Shown here: positions 14,938-23,092 of the stretch, piece by piece
Layout of the letters: every line of letters starts with the position of its first letter
Position numbering within the stretch: position 1 is the stretch's first letter
From: SIG710 sp045596925
GTDB lineage: Bacteria > Bacillota > Clostridia > Oscillospirales > CAG-272
NCBI GenBank assembly: GCA_045596925.1
Contig: JAZODH010000028.1
Location: 1-23,733, forward strand
Direction: 5' to 3'
DNA length: 23,733 bases
Program-made: the position numbers and the translations under genes
The notes under the pieces: model-generated
Databases searched by the model: none
The model's input: only the letters and a program-made list of their open reading frames with translations
Told to the model about the DNA's origin: nothing

Positions 14938-16098
14938 ATGAAAAATATACAGCTTTTAAATAAGATCGCCAAGGTCGGCACGGACATTTTTGACCGTTCC
15001 GAGTACGCAGTTGGCGCAGAAATAACAAATCCCGATGCGATCATGGTTCGTTCCGCCGCCATGCACGACATGGAGTTCGGCGATAACCTCCAGGCTATCG
15101 CTCGTTGCGGTGCGGGTGTAAATAATATCCCGATCGATCGTTGCTCCGATCAGGGTATCGTCGTTTTCAACACTCCCGGTGCTAACGCAAACGGAGTTAA
15201 AGAGCTTGCTATTGCAGCTATCCTGCTGGCTTCCCGTGACATCGTGGGCGGTATTGATTTTGCCCGCGGACTTAAGGGTACAGAGGGTGTTGCAAAGGCT
15301 GTCGAGGCAGGTAAGTCTGCATTTGCGGGCAACGAGATCCTCGGCAAGAAGCTGGGCGTTATCGGTCTCGGTGCTATCGGCGGTATGGTCGCAAACGCTG
15401 CGGCAACGCTGGGCATGAAGGTTATGGGCTGCGACCCCTATCTGACCGTTGAGGCGGCTTGGAATATCAACCATTCCGTTCAGAAGGCGGCTACATTTGA
15501 GGACATCTTCAAGAACAGCGATTACATTTCTCTCCACGTTCCCGCAACTAAGGAGACAAAGAATATGATCAACGCAGAGACCATCGCTATGATGCGCGAC
15601 GGCGTTAAGATCATCAACCTTTCCCGTGCAGACCTGGTTGACGCGGCTGCTATCAAGGCGGCGCTTGAATCGGGCAAGGTTTCCTCCTACGTTACCGACT
15701 TCCCCACGGAAGAGGTGGTTGACGTAAAGGGCATCGTTGCAATTCCTCACCTTGGCGCATCTACCGCCGAGTCCGAGGACAACTGCGCTATCATGGCGGC
15801 TCACCAGCTTGACGAGTTCCTGAAAACAGGTAACATCAAGAACAGTGTGAACTTCCCTGCGATTTCCATGCCTCACACTCCCGGATGCAAGAGAATCTGC
15901 ATTTTCCACAAGAACGTGCCTACGATTCTTGCGCAGATCTCGGGCGCATTCTCCGAGCAGAATATCAACATCGAGAACCTGCTTAACCGCTCCAAGGGCG
16001 ACAATGCGTACACCTTGGTTGAGGTTGCGGAAGTTTCCGATGCGATCATTGCAAAGCTCAATGCCATCGATGGTATGATCAAGATCAGAGTTATTTAA
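14938..16098 (+). CDS. serA: D-3-phosphoglycerate dehydrogenase with C-terminal ACT domain
   Basis: SerA oxidises 3-phosphoglycerate to 3-phosphohydroxypyruvate with NAD, the first step of serine synthesis. It has 386 residues, the short form seen in many anaerobes, with no intervening domain. The Rossmann motif is GLGAIG (143-148) with D166 after the second strand (GCDPY). Active-site residues are R230 (NLSRADLVD), a glutamate at 258/259 (FPTEEV) and H271 (IPHLGAST). Residues about 317-386 are an ACT domain (CIFHKNVPTILAQISGAFSE), which usually binds serine or another amino acid for feedback. AGGAG precedes the ATG. It is co-transcribed with serC. No serB phosphatase gene is in this pair; the HAD gene at 5655 is not clearly serB. 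Confidence 0.97.
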   Translation: MKNIQLLNKIAKVGTDIFDRSEYAVGAEITNPDAIMVRSAAMHDMEFGDNLQAIARCGAGVNNIPIDRCSDQGIVVFNTPGANANGVKELAIAAILLASRDIVGGIDFARGLKGTEGVAKAVEAGKSAFAGNEILGKKLGVIGLGAIGGMVANAAATLGMKVMGCDPYLTVEAAWNINHSVQKAATFEDIFKNSDYISLHVPATKETKNMINAETIAMMRDGVKIINLSRADLVDAAAIKAALESGKVSSYVTDFPTEEVVDVKGIVAIPHLGASTAESEDNCAIMAAHQLDEFLKTGNIKNSVNFPAISMPHTPGCKRICIFHKNVPTILAQISGAFSEQNINIENLLNRSKGDNAYTLVEVAEVSDAIIAKLNAIDGMIKIRVI

Positions 16099-16106
16099 TA
16101 ACAAAA

Positions 16107-16140
16107 GCCCTCGGGTCATAGACGACCCGAGGGCAGTTTT
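16107..16140 (+). terminator. Intrinsic terminator of serC-serA
   Basis: An 11-bp perfect stem (GCCCTCGGGTC, 16107-16117, with 16124-16134) has a 6-nt loop and starts 8 bases after the serA stop. The T-run after it is short (TTTT), but the stem is strong. Confidence 0.85.
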
Positions 16141-16189
16141 GCTTACGGTGAGCTTCACCGCCGTCGTTGTTGGAAGTTTTGCCAAGCTT

Positions 16190-16330
16190 TTTCAAAAGCT
16201 TGCGTGAGTGGAGGCGGCGCCGCCTCCTCGCCGCCGCAGCGGCGAAATGCCTTTGTCGGCGTTTTTTTTGCCAAGCTTTTTCTTTGCGCCTGTTTCAGCC
16301 AAAGAAAAAGCGGACTTTGGGTGGCGACAT
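16190..16330. repeat. Cluster of nested palindromes between serA and the M14 gene
   Basis: There are several palindromes in a row: AAGCTTTTTCAAAAGCTT, an 18-bp perfect G/C palindrome (16210-16227), a TCGCCGC/GCGGCGA hairpin (about 16228-16245), and a 12-bp inverted repeat GCTTTTTCTTTG (16275-16286) with its complement at 16300-16311. No gene is seen. It probably represents one or two decayed repeat elements. Confidence 0.65.
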
Positions 16331-16396
16331 GCTTCACCACTGTCTGTAGATAAAGGACTTGCGTACGGTGTGGCTGTATTTCGGTAAGGAGATACT

Positions 16397-17488
16397 ATGA
16401 TAAAAATTCACAAGGATTTTACGGGTGGCAACATTCGTGTTGTCGCAGAAAAAAATAATGAAATTTTCCTCGAAAACGAGCTTCGGGATACGCAGGGCGA
16501 CTGGTTTTACTGGGCGTTTTGCGTTGAGGGCGCGCAAGATCGGGAACTGACCTTCCATTTTCAGGACACCCGACTTGGCTATTGGGGTCCCGCGGTAAGC
16601 CGCGACGGCGAAAATTGGACATGGCTTGGCGAGAGTGGGAAAAATTCCTTTACCTACCGGTTTGCGCCCGATGAAAGCAAGGTGTTTTTTGCCCATCACG
16701 CCTTGTACCCCCTGGCGCGTTTTGACCGTTTGACGGAGAAGTACGGAATTGAAACAAAAGAGCTTTGCAAGAGCAAAAAGGGCAGATCGGTGCCCTATGT
16801 TGAGTTCGGTGAGGGCGCGCAGACCGTTATTCTCACCGCCCGCCACCACGCCTGCGAATCCACGGGCAGCTGGGTTCTTGAAGGCGTTCTCGACGAGCTT
16901 TTGAGCGCACCCATGCCGAAGGCGCAGGTGATGTGCGTGCCTTTCGTCGACTTTGACGGCGTTTTTGACGGCGATCAGGGCAAAAGCAGGGTGCCTCACG
17001 ATCACAACCGCGACTACACCGATGCTCCGCTTTATCCCGAGGTGGAGGCAATCAAGGAGTACATGGAAAAAAACGGCGCAAATTACGCTTTCGACTTTCA
17101 CTCCCCTTGGCATTGGGGTGGAAAGAACGACATGATATTTATTGTCCGCAAGACTGCAGAGCTGGACGACGAAATTGACCGCTTTGGCGCGATCCTTGAG
17201 AGCGAGTGCGGCGAGGATGCTGTGAAATATAAGGAGGGCCACGATCAGCTCTTTGGGCAGGATTGGAACAAAGGCGGGTCTACCTTTGCCACGGAAGCGC
17301 TCAAGCACCCCGAGTGTGCTCTGGCGTTTACTCTTGAGAGTGCCTATTTCGGTACGGCGGACAATGTCGTCACTCCCGAAAAGCTGATTTCCCTCGGTCG
17401 CGCGTTTGCACGCGCGGCAAAGCGGGTTGACGACGCTAAGAGGGAGTTCAAAGGAACACGGGAAGCTGAACCCACGTTTGCGAAGTAA
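16397..17488 (+). CDS. M14-family zinc carboxypeptidase-like protein (cytosolic carboxypeptidase type)
   Basis: This 363-residue protein has an N-terminal beta-sandwich (about 1-110) of the kind that precedes the peptidase domain in cytosolic carboxypeptidases, then an M14 zinc peptidase fold. Zinc ligands are visible as H151-x-x-E154 (ARHHACES) and H235 (DFHSPWHW). N204-R205 (HNRDY) fits the substrate-carboxylate site, and E314 (AFTLESAYF) fits the catalytic glutamate. There is no signal peptide, so it probably acts in the cytoplasm on a peptide or amide conjugate. The substrate is unknown; deacylation of small molecules, as in succinylglutamate desuccinylase relatives, is possible. GGTAAGGAG provides the ribosome binding site. 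It appears monocistronic. Confidence 0.88.
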   Translation: MIKIHKDFTGGNIRVVAEKNNEIFLENELRDTQGDWFYWAFCVEGAQDRELTFHFQDTRLGYWGPAVSRDGENWTWLGESGKNSFTYRFAPDESKVFFAHHALYPLARFDRLTEKYGIETKELCKSKKGRSVPYVEFGEGAQTVILTARHHACESTGSWVLEGVLDELLSAPMPKAQVMCVPFVDFDGVFDGDQGKSRVPHDHNRDYTDAPLYPEVEAIKEYMEKNGANYAFDFHSPWHWGGKNDMIFIVRKTAELDDEIDRFGAILESECGEDAVKYKEGHDQLFGQDWNKGGSTFATEALKHPECALAFTLESAYFGTADNVVTPEKLISLGRAFARAAKRVDDAKREFKGTREAEPTFAK

Positions 17489-17491
17489 GAA

Positions 17492-17507
17492 GTGACCGTA
17501 CGGGAAT
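17492..17507. repeat. Short direct repeat of the tRNA-Glu 3' end
   Basis: GTGACCGTACGGGAAT matches the tRNA-Glu 3' end segment at 17682-17698 in the same orientation, except for one missing C. The region between (17508-17680) holds palindromic sequence only. It could be the scar of an element that used the tRNA end as attachment site, or chance. Confidence 0.4.
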
Positions 17508-17646
17508 TTGCTCCGCCCTGCAAGGCTTCCGACGCGGAAGCGGCGGAGCAATGTTTCGTCCCCATGCGTGGGGGCGCGGATCGAGATTTTTTGCTTTTTA
17601 CAACATTACCCCACGCTGCGCCGAAGGCGCACGGGGTAGCAAAAAC

Positions 17647-17680
17647 AAAAAAGGAGCACTTTGTGCTCCTTTTTGTTTTT
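17647..17680 (-). terminator. Terminator of the tRNA transcript (bidirectional)
   Basis: GGAGCAC and GTGCTCC form a stem with a short loop, with A-rich sequence on the left and T-rich on the right, so it works on both strands. On the minus strand it directly follows the tRNA-Glu CCA end. On the plus strand it could also end the M14 transcript. Confidence 0.8.
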
Positions 17681-17754
17681 GGTGACCCGTACGGGAATCG
17701 AACCCATGTTACAGCCGTGAAAGGGCCGTGTCTTAACCGCTTGACCAACGGGCC
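17680..17754 (-). tRNA. tRNA-Glu (UUC)
   Basis: On the minus strand the sequence starts GGCCCGTTGGTCAAGCGGTT and ends ACGGGTC-A-CCA. The anticodon loop CTTTCAC gives anticodon TTC. The T arm is GGGTTCGAATCCC. CCA is encoded in the DNA at 17680-17682. The acceptor and T stems pair. It lies 4 bases after tRNA-Met. Confidence 0.95.
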
Positions 17755-17758
17755 GGCA

Positions 17759-17835
17759 TGGTAGCGGAAGTCGGATTTGAACCAACGACCATTCGGGTAT
17801 GAACCGAGCGCTCTAGCCAACTGAGCTATTCCGCC
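17759..17835 (-). tRNA. tRNA-Met (CAU), elongator type
   Basis: On the minus strand it begins GGCGGAATAGCTCAGTTGGC and ends with encoded CCA. The anticodon loop TTCATAC gives CAT. The G1-U72 pair and D arm are typical of elongator tRNA-Met rather than the initiator. One mismatch (C-A) tops the anticodon stem. It is the first gene of the tRNA pair. Confidence 0.92.
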
Positions 17836-17869
17836 ATGCATTGCACCGGATTTTTCCGGCACGACAGCG

Positions 17870-17898
17870 ATTATATCATAAAAAAATCCTTTTGTCAA
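17870..17898 (-). promoter_or_regulatory. Promoter of the tRNA-Met/tRNA-Glu pair
   Basis: On the minus strand TTGACA (17893-17898) and TATAAT (17870-17875) are full-consensus boxes with 17-bp spacing, 34 bases before the tRNA-Met 5' end, as expected of a strong stable-RNA promoter. Confidence 0.9.
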
Positions 17899-18019
17899 CC
17901 CTTTTTTGCGAAAATTCTTCGGCAAACGTCCGCTTTGTTAAAATTTTACCCCGATTTTCCTTTTGCCATTCTTTTTGAGCCGTGTTTTTTGCATATCGCA
18001 CAAAGTTGAGCCGTCCCCC

Positions 18020-18048
18020 TTGAAAAAAACGCCCGTATGCGGTATAAT
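18020..18048 (+). promoter_or_regulatory. Promoter of the rnf operon
   Basis: TTGAAA (18020-18025) and TATAAT (18043-18048) have 17-bp spacing. The ribosome binding site AAAGGAG (about 18077-18083) precedes the rnfC TTG start. The region 17836-18093 otherwise holds only the divergent tRNA promoter. Confidence 0.8.
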
Positions 18049-18093
18049 TAAGCCAATAAATGTACTTCTTTATTTAAAAGGAGCGTGATTTTT

Positions 18094-19455
18094 TTGGCAT
18101 ATACCTTCAAGGGCGGCTCCCGCGTGGTCGAGCACAAGAACACAAAGGACTCACCCATCGAAAAGCTTCCCGCGCCCAAGATAGTGGCAATACCCCTGTC
18201 CCAGCACATCGGCGCACCCTGCGCGCCGACGGTCAAGGCCGGTGACGAGGTTTTGCGCGGACAAGTTATAGGAGAGGTAAAAAGCGGGCTTGGGTGTCCC
18301 GTTCATTCGAGCGTTTCGGGTGTTGTACGCGGAATCGTTTCGGTGAACGACGCAAAAGCCATGCCCGTTATGACGGTGGTCATCGAAAATGACGGTCTTG
18401 ACCGCGTTTCTCCCGACGTGCGCCCTTTCGAGAAAAAGCTGTCCGAGGCAACCACCGAGGACATAGTTGAGCTTGTTCGTCGTGCGGGAATTTCGGGCAT
18501 GGGAGGTGCCACCTTCCCCACTCACGCAAAAATCGCGTCGGCGGTTGACCGCGTTGATCACCTTATCATAAACTGCGCCGAGTGTGAGCCGTTTATCACC
18601 GCAAACCACCGACTGATGCTTGAGCGTCCTCACGAGATAATCAACGGAACAAAGATCCTGCTCAAGGCACTTGGCTTGCGCGATGCTTACATAGCGGTTG
18701 AAAACAACAAGATGGATGCGGTAACCAAGCTTGAAGAGAAGATAGCGCAGAGCAAGATGATACATATCTGCGTCATGAAGACCAAGTACCCCCAGGGGGA
18801 CGAGCGCCAGCTCATCTACGCCATAACGGGCAAGGAGCTGCCTGCGGGCAAGCTTCCCGCGGACGTGGGCTGCGTCGTTTTCAACGCCGAGACCTGTGCG
18901 GCGATTTATCGCGCTTTTGCCACGGGAATGCCGCTCATTGAGCGAGTGGTAACGGTGGACGGCGACTGCGTTCAAAAACCCCGCAACGTGCTGGCTCCCA
19001 TCGGCGCGTCATACCGCGACCTGATCGAGTTCTGCGGAGGGCTGAAAAAGACCCCCGAAAAGATAATCAACGGCGGTCCTATGATGGGCGCGGCTCAGTG
19101 GAATATAGACGGGACGGTTACAAAGGGCACTTCGGCGGTGCTGGTGCTGTCGAAGGAAATGTGCGCCGACACCGAGCAGGACCACAGCTGTATCCGTTGC
19201 GGCAGATGCGTCCGCAACTGTCCCATGCACCTTATGCCAAATTACCTGGCACTCTTTGCCCGTCACGGAAAATACGATGACGCGGACAAATACAACATTT
19301 TAAGCTGTGTCGAGTGCGGCACCTGCTCTTATAACTGCCCTGCACACGTGCCGATAGTGCAATATATTCGTGCGGCAAAGGGCACGATAAAGGCGCAAAA
19401 GGCGGCAGAGCGCGAAAAAGCCAAGGAAAACGCCGCAAATATTACGGTAAATTAA
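18094..19455 (+). CDS. rnfC: Rnf complex subunit C, NADH-binding flavin/iron-sulfur protein
   Basis: RnfC is the peripheral cytoplasmic subunit of the ferredoxin:NAD+ oxidoreductase that pumps Na+ or H+. It carries FMN, the NADH site and two [4Fe-4S] clusters. From the TTG at 18094 it has 453 residues. TFKGG at the N-terminus is typical. The nucleotide/flavin motif GMGGATFPTHAK is at 135-146. The cluster motifs are CIRCGRCVRNCP (366-377) and CVECGTCSYNCP (405-416). A GTG at 18085 would be only a base or two from the GGAG, so the TTG, 10 bases away, is preferred. It is the first gene of rnfCDGEAB, with the rnfD ribosome binding site beginning on its stop codon. Confidence 0.96.
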   Translation: MAYTFKGGSRVVEHKNTKDSPIEKLPAPKIVAIPLSQHIGAPCAPTVKAGDEVLRGQVIGEVKSGLGCPVHSSVSGVVRGIVSVNDAKAMPVMTVVIENDGLDRVSPDVRPFEKKLSEATTEDIVELVRRAGISGMGGATFPTHAKIASAVDRVDHLIINCAECEPFITANHRLMLERPHEIINGTKILLKALGLRDAYIAVENNKMDAVTKLEEKIAQSKMIHICVMKTKYPQGDERQLIYAITGKELPAGKLPADVGCVVFNAETCAAIYRAFATGMPLIERVVTVDGDCVQKPRNVLAPIGASYRDLIEFCGGLKKTPEKIINGGPMMGAAQWNIDGTVTKGTSAVLVLSKEMCADTEQDHSCIRCGRCVRNCPMHLMPNYLALFARHGKYDDADKYNILSCVECGTCSYNCPAHVPIVQYIRAAKGTIKAQKAAEREKAKENAANITVN

Positions 19456-19467
19456 GGAGGAAAGGTT

Positions 19468-20475
19468 ATGAACGAAAAAAACACGTCGGGTGTCGGCTAC
19501 CCCGAGCTTCTGACCGTTTCTCCCTCGCCCCATATCCGCCACACCGACACCACTCTGTCGGTCATGACCGACGTCATCATTGCCCTTGTGCCTGCACTTA
19601 TCTGGGGAGTTATCTGCTTTGGTGCCCGCGCGGCTTTGGTGGTGATCCTTTCGGTGGCATCATGCGTGCTTTCCGAGTACGTCTTTGAAAAACTGACACA
19701 TAGAAAGGTCACGATCGGCGACTGCTCCGCGGCGGTGACGGGACTTTTACTCGGCCTTTCCCTTTCCTCCTCCGTTCCTTATTATATGCCCGTGGTGGGC
19801 GGTGTTTTTGCCATCGTCGTTGTAAAACAGCTTTTTGGCGGGATCGGAAAGAATTTCATGAATCCCGCGTTGGCGGCGAGAGTTTTCCTTTTTGCTTGGC
19901 CCTCCGAGATGAACAAATTCGTGAAACCCTTTTCCAGGCTCAGCCTCTTTGCCTCGGGCGCGGACGTTGAACTAGTGGCAGGGGCTACTCCTCTGTCCTC
20001 GCTCAAGGCGGGCGGACTTCCCGACGTTTCCATGACCGAGCTGATCTTGGGCGAGGTTGGCGGCTGTATCGGTGAGGTGTCGGTGGTTTTGCTCCTCCTC
20101 GGCGCGGCTTACCTGCTTTTCCGACGTGTGATCTCCTGGCATATCCCCGTCTCCTATATTGGCGTGGTGGCTCTGTTGACTCTGATCTTCCCCCGCAACG
20201 CGGACGCGGGAAGCTTCGTGCTTTCCCAGCTCTTTTCGGGCGGACTTATCATCGGCGCATTCTTTATGGCAACCGATTATTCGACATCTCCTATAACAAA
20301 TAAAGGAAAGCTGATCTTCGGCGCGGGCTGCGGAGCGCTTACGGTGCTTATCCGCTACTTTGGCGGTTATCCCGAGGGCGTTTCCTTTGCTATCCTTATT
20401 ATGAACTCACTGGTTTATTACATTGACCGCGTGACTGTTCCCAAGGTTTTCGGAGGAGGCATGACAAATGGATGA
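19468..20475 (+). CDS. rnfD: Rnf complex subunit D, membrane flavoprotein
   Basis: RnfD is a 335-residue integral membrane subunit, homologous to NqrB, that carries covalently bound FMN and takes part in ion translocation. The flavin attachment site is recognised as T174 in AGATPL (171-176). GGIGKNFMNPALAARVFL (124-141) and FFMATDYSTSPIT (265-277) are family signatures. Some nine hydrophobic spans cover residues 30-320. AAGGAGG lies before the ATG. It overlaps rnfG by 8 bases, which suggests translational coupling. Confidence 0.95.
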   Translation: MNEKNTSGVGYPELLTVSPSPHIRHTDTTLSVMTDVIIALVPALIWGVICFGARAALVVILSVASCVLSEYVFEKLTHRKVTIGDCSAAVTGLLLGLSLSSSVPYYMPVVGGVFAIVVVKQLFGGIGKNFMNPALAARVFLFAWPSEMNKFVKPFSRLSLFASGADVELVAGATPLSSLKAGGLPDVSMTELILGEVGGCIGEVSVVLLLLGAAYLLFRRVISWHIPVSYIGVVALLTLIFPRNADAGSFVLSQLFSGGLIIGAFFMATDYSTSPITNKGKLIFGAGCGALTVLIRYFGGYPEGVSFAILIMNSLVYYIDRVTVPKVFGGGMTNG

Positions 20476-21058
20476 GTTTAACGTAAAAAAAGAGTCTGCC
20501 GCCCTGTATTTTCTGAGGATCGGCGGTGCGTTGCTTGTGGTTTGTGCCCTGGTGGCGCTTGTGCTGTCTTTTGTGAACACGGTGACCCGTGACAGGATCG
20601 CGCAAAACGAAATTAAGCAGAAAAAGGATGCTATGACAGCACTTTTTGACTCGGAAAAGATCGAATACACCGAGCTTGACCAACTTGAGAGCGACGGCGA
20701 GCGTGTGGACGCCGTATACCGCGTGGCAGAGGACGGCACCACCGTCGGCTACTGCATTTCGGTGCTTTCCCCCGGCTTTGGCGGTGACGTTGCCATGATG
20801 GTCGCCGTGACGGCGGACAAAACCATTATCGGAGTAAAGATCGTGTCTATGTCCGAGACTCCGGGTCTTGGAACTCGGGTGGACGACGAGGCGTATCTGT
20901 CTCAGTACGAGGGCATGGGCCCGTCGCTGTCGGCGTCCGACGTGGACGTGATCTCGGGCGCAACGAAAAGCTCAAAGGCGGTGCTGAGCGGCGTGATCGA
21001 CGCCTTGGCGGCGATAGACGGACATTTGGGCGCAGGTGCAGGAGGTGAAGCAAAATGA
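20468..21058 (+). CDS. rnfG: Rnf complex subunit G, covalent FMN-binding protein
   Basis: RnfG has 196 residues: a single N-terminal membrane anchor (about 15-36) and an extracytoplasmic domain that bears FMN linked to a threonine. That residue is T166 in VISGATKSSKAV (161-172). SETPGLGTRVDDEAYLSQY (129-147) is the other conserved block. It overlaps rnfD by 8 bases and rnfE by 4 (ATGA). Covalent attachment normally needs ApbE, which is not encoded in this window. Confidence 0.95.
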   Translation: MDEFNVKKESAALYFLRIGGALLVVCALVALVLSFVNTVTRDRIAQNEIKQKKDAMTALFDSEKIEYTELDQLESDGERVDAVYRVAEDGTTVGYCISVLSPGFGGDVAMMVAVTADKTIIGVKIVSMSETPGLGTRVDDEAYLSQYEGMGPSLSASDVDVISGATKSSKAVLSGVIDALAAIDGHLGAGAGGEAK

Positions 21059-21693
21059 AGAAAAACGGATTTTTGACCTCTCTGAAAAACGGAGTTTTTG
21101 ACAACAATCCCACGCTGGTACAGCTTCTGGGTATGTGCCCGACCCTGGCAGTGACTACGTCTCTGACAAATGCCGTTGGCATGGGTGCGGCGGCGACGGC
21201 GGTGCTGGTCTGCTCGAACATGATAATTTCCCTTTGCCGCAAATTTATCCCCCGTCAGGTGAGGATCGCGGCGTACATAGTTATAATTTCGGGCTTTGTG
21301 ACGGCGGTCGAGCTTCTCATGAAGGCGTTTTTCTTTGACCTTTACGGCGCCCTTGGACTTTTTATTCCCCTGATCGTGGTAAACTGCATCATTTTGGCTC
21401 GTGCCGAGGCGTTTGCTTCGAAAAATCCCGTTCTGCCCTCGATCCTCGACGGCTTTGCAATGGGCTTAGGTTTCACTTTTGCCCTTTGCCTTATCGCGTT
21501 CTTCCGCGAGCTGCTCGGAGCGGGAACCCTGTTCGGATTTGCTGTGCTTGGGGGCTGGTACAACCCCGCTATCATCTTCATTTTGCCCTCGGGCGCGTTC
21601 TTGACTCTGGGATTTATTATCGCGGGCGTTCAGAAGATCCGCAACACACGGCAGGACAAGGCACGGCTTGACAGAGAGGAGGAGACGGTATGA
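21055..21693 (+). CDS. rnfE: Rnf complex subunit E, integral membrane protein
   Basis: RnfE is a 212-residue membrane protein with about six spans, homologous to NqrD and to RnfA. The two cysteines thought to bind an intramembrane iron centre shared with RnfA are visible as C28 (GMCPTLAVT) and C111 (VNCIILARAEAF). FRELLGAGTLFG is also typical. The C-terminus is a charged cytoplasmic tail (RNTRQDKARLDREEETV), somewhat longer than in RnfA. It is coupled to rnfG and rnfA by ATGA overlaps. Confidence 0.95.
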   Translation: MKKNGFLTSLKNGVFDNNPTLVQLLGMCPTLAVTTSLTNAVGMGAAATAVLVCSNMIISLCRKFIPRQVRIAAYIVIISGFVTAVELLMKAFFFDLYGALGLFIPLIVVNCIILARAEAFASKNPVLPSILDGFAMGLGFTFALCLIAFFRELLGAGTLFGFAVLGGWYNPAIIFILPSGAFLTLGFIIAGVQKIRNTRQDKARLDREEETV

Positions 21694-22274
21694 GCTTTAC
21701 ACAGGTCCTTCTTTTGATGTTCTCCGCAATTTTGGCGGAAAACTTTATTTTCTCCAAGTTCTACGGCTGCTGTCCTTTCCTTGGAGTCTCGGATAAGCCC
21801 GCCACGGCGCTGGGCATGGGCATGGCTGTGACCTTTGTTATGACCCTTTCAAGCGCGGTCACATGGCTTGTCTATTATCTGGTGCTCGTTCCCTTGAAGC
21901 TGGAATACCTGAAAACGGTTTCCTTCATATTAATTATAGCGGCTCTTGTGCAGTTCATCGAGATGTTTTTGCGCAAGTTCGTTCCCGCTCTTTACAGCGC
22001 TCTGGGAATCTACCTGCCGCTGATCACCACAAACTGCGCGGTGCTTGGATGTGCGCTGGTAAATATTCAGAATGAATTCAACTTTATCGTGTCGGTCTGC
22101 TACGGATTTGCGGCGGCAATAGGCTTTGCGCTTGCTATCGTGGTCTTTGCGGGCGTGAGAGCGCGAATGGAATTTGCCGATCCGCCGAGAGCATTCCGTG
22201 GATTTCCCTTGACCCTCATTGCGGCGGGACTTCTGGCTATGGCATTCTCGGGTTTTTCGGGCATGAGCTTCTGA
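21690..22274 (+). CDS. rnfA: Rnf complex subunit A, integral membrane protein
   Basis: RnfA has 194 residues and about six membrane spans, with opposite topology to RnfE in the known complex. Cysteines for the shared iron centre are C27/C28 (FYGCCPFLGVS) and C116 (TTNCAVLG). The N-terminal motif AENFIFSKFYG (16-26) and IYLPLITTNCA are characteristic. It starts in an ATGA overlap with rnfE, and rnfB follows after 14 bases. Confidence 0.96.
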   Translation: MSFTQVLLLMFSAILAENFIFSKFYGCCPFLGVSDKPATALGMGMAVTFVMTLSSAVTWLVYYLVLVPLKLEYLKTVSFILIIAALVQFIEMFLRKFVPALYSALGIYLPLITTNCAVLGCALVNIQNEFNFIVSVCYGFAAAIGFALAIVVFAGVRARMEFADPPRAFRGFPLTLIAAGLLAMAFSGFSGMSF

Positions 22275-22288
22275 CGGGAGGGTAGGAT

Positions 22289-23092
22289 ATGAAAGAAATT
22301 TTGATCACCGTTCTCGTTTTTGCCGTACTCGGCGGAGTTTTCGGAGTGATTTTGGCATTTGCCTCAAAGATCTTTGAGGTCAAGACCGATCCCCGCGTCC
22401 CTAAAATCCTCGATTGCCTGCCCGGCGCAAATTGCGGCGGCTGCGGTTATTCGGGTTGCTCGGCTTTGGCGGAGGCGGTGGCTTCGGGCGATGCAAAACC
22501 CTCTGCCTGCCCCGTGGGTGGTGTGGAGACGGCAAAAGCCGTGGCGCAAATAATAGGCGTCGAGGCGGGAGCTGTCCGCAGAATGCGGGCGCAGGTCATG
22601 TGCTCGGGTACTTGCGATGCGTCAAAGAAAAAGTATATATACAGCGGTGCGCCCGACTGTATCTCTGCCGCGTCCCTGGCGGGCGGAGATAAAATGTGCG
22701 CAAACGGCTGTATCGGACTTGGCACTTGCGTTGCCGCTTGTCCTTTCGGCGCGATATCCGTGGCGGACGGCGTGGCGGCTGTGAATTACCATAAGTGCGA
22801 GGGCTGCGGTGTCTGCGTTGCCGCTTGCCCTAAGCATATTATCGAGCTTATCCCGTATGAAGCCGACTTCTGGGTGGGCTGTAAGTCAGTGGAGCCGGGT
22901 GCTGTGGTTCGTAAACAGTGTGACGCGGGCTGTATCGGCTGCAAGATCTGCGAAAAGAACTGCCCTGCAGGCGCGATCACGGTCAAGGACTACGTTGCGT
23001 CTATCGACTACGAAAAATGCACCGAATGCGGCCTTTGCGCAGAAAAGTGTCCGAGAAACATAGTGAGATCTTCGCGGTCCAACCCCCTTTGA
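22289..23092 (+). CDS. rnfB: Rnf complex subunit B, ferredoxin-interacting iron-sulfur protein
   Basis: RnfB accepts electrons from reduced ferredoxin and passes them into the complex. The 267-residue protein has an N-terminal membrane anchor (about 4-24) and then a [4Fe-4S] domain with C43, C49, C52, C57 and C74 (CLPGANCGGCGYSGC). Four further four-cysteine motifs follow: C137/141/147/151, C170/173/176/180, C215/218/221/225 and C244/247/250/254. That suggests five clusters in all. GGGAGG gives the ribosome binding site. The last five or so codons (SNPL and stop) lie within the palindromic repeat at 23078-23105, so the original C-terminus may have been different. It is the last gene of the operon. 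Confidence 0.95.
   Translation: MKEILITVLVFAVLGGVFGVILAFASKIFEVKTDPRVPKILDCLPGANCGGCGYSGCSALAEAVASGDAKPSACPVGGVETAKAVAQIIGVEAGAVRRMRAQVMCSGTCDASKKKYIYSGAPDCISAASLAGGDKMCANGCIGLGTCVAACPFGAISVADGVAAVNYHKCEGCGVCVAACPKHIIELIPYEADFWVGCKSVEPGAVVRKQCDAGCIGCKICEKNCPAGAITVKDYVASIDYEKCTECGLCAEKCPRNIVRSSRSNPL

Noticed and set aside
14956..17551. Long minus-strand open frames opposite serA and the M14 gene
   Set aside because: They are antisense to genes with clear catalytic motifs, have no ribosome binding site support and no domain resemblance.
18094..23092. Na+-translocating NADH:quinone reductase (Nqr) instead of Rnf
   Set aside because: The operon has RnfB and RnfC with ferredoxin-type clusters and order CDGEAB; Nqr would have NqrA and NqrF instead.
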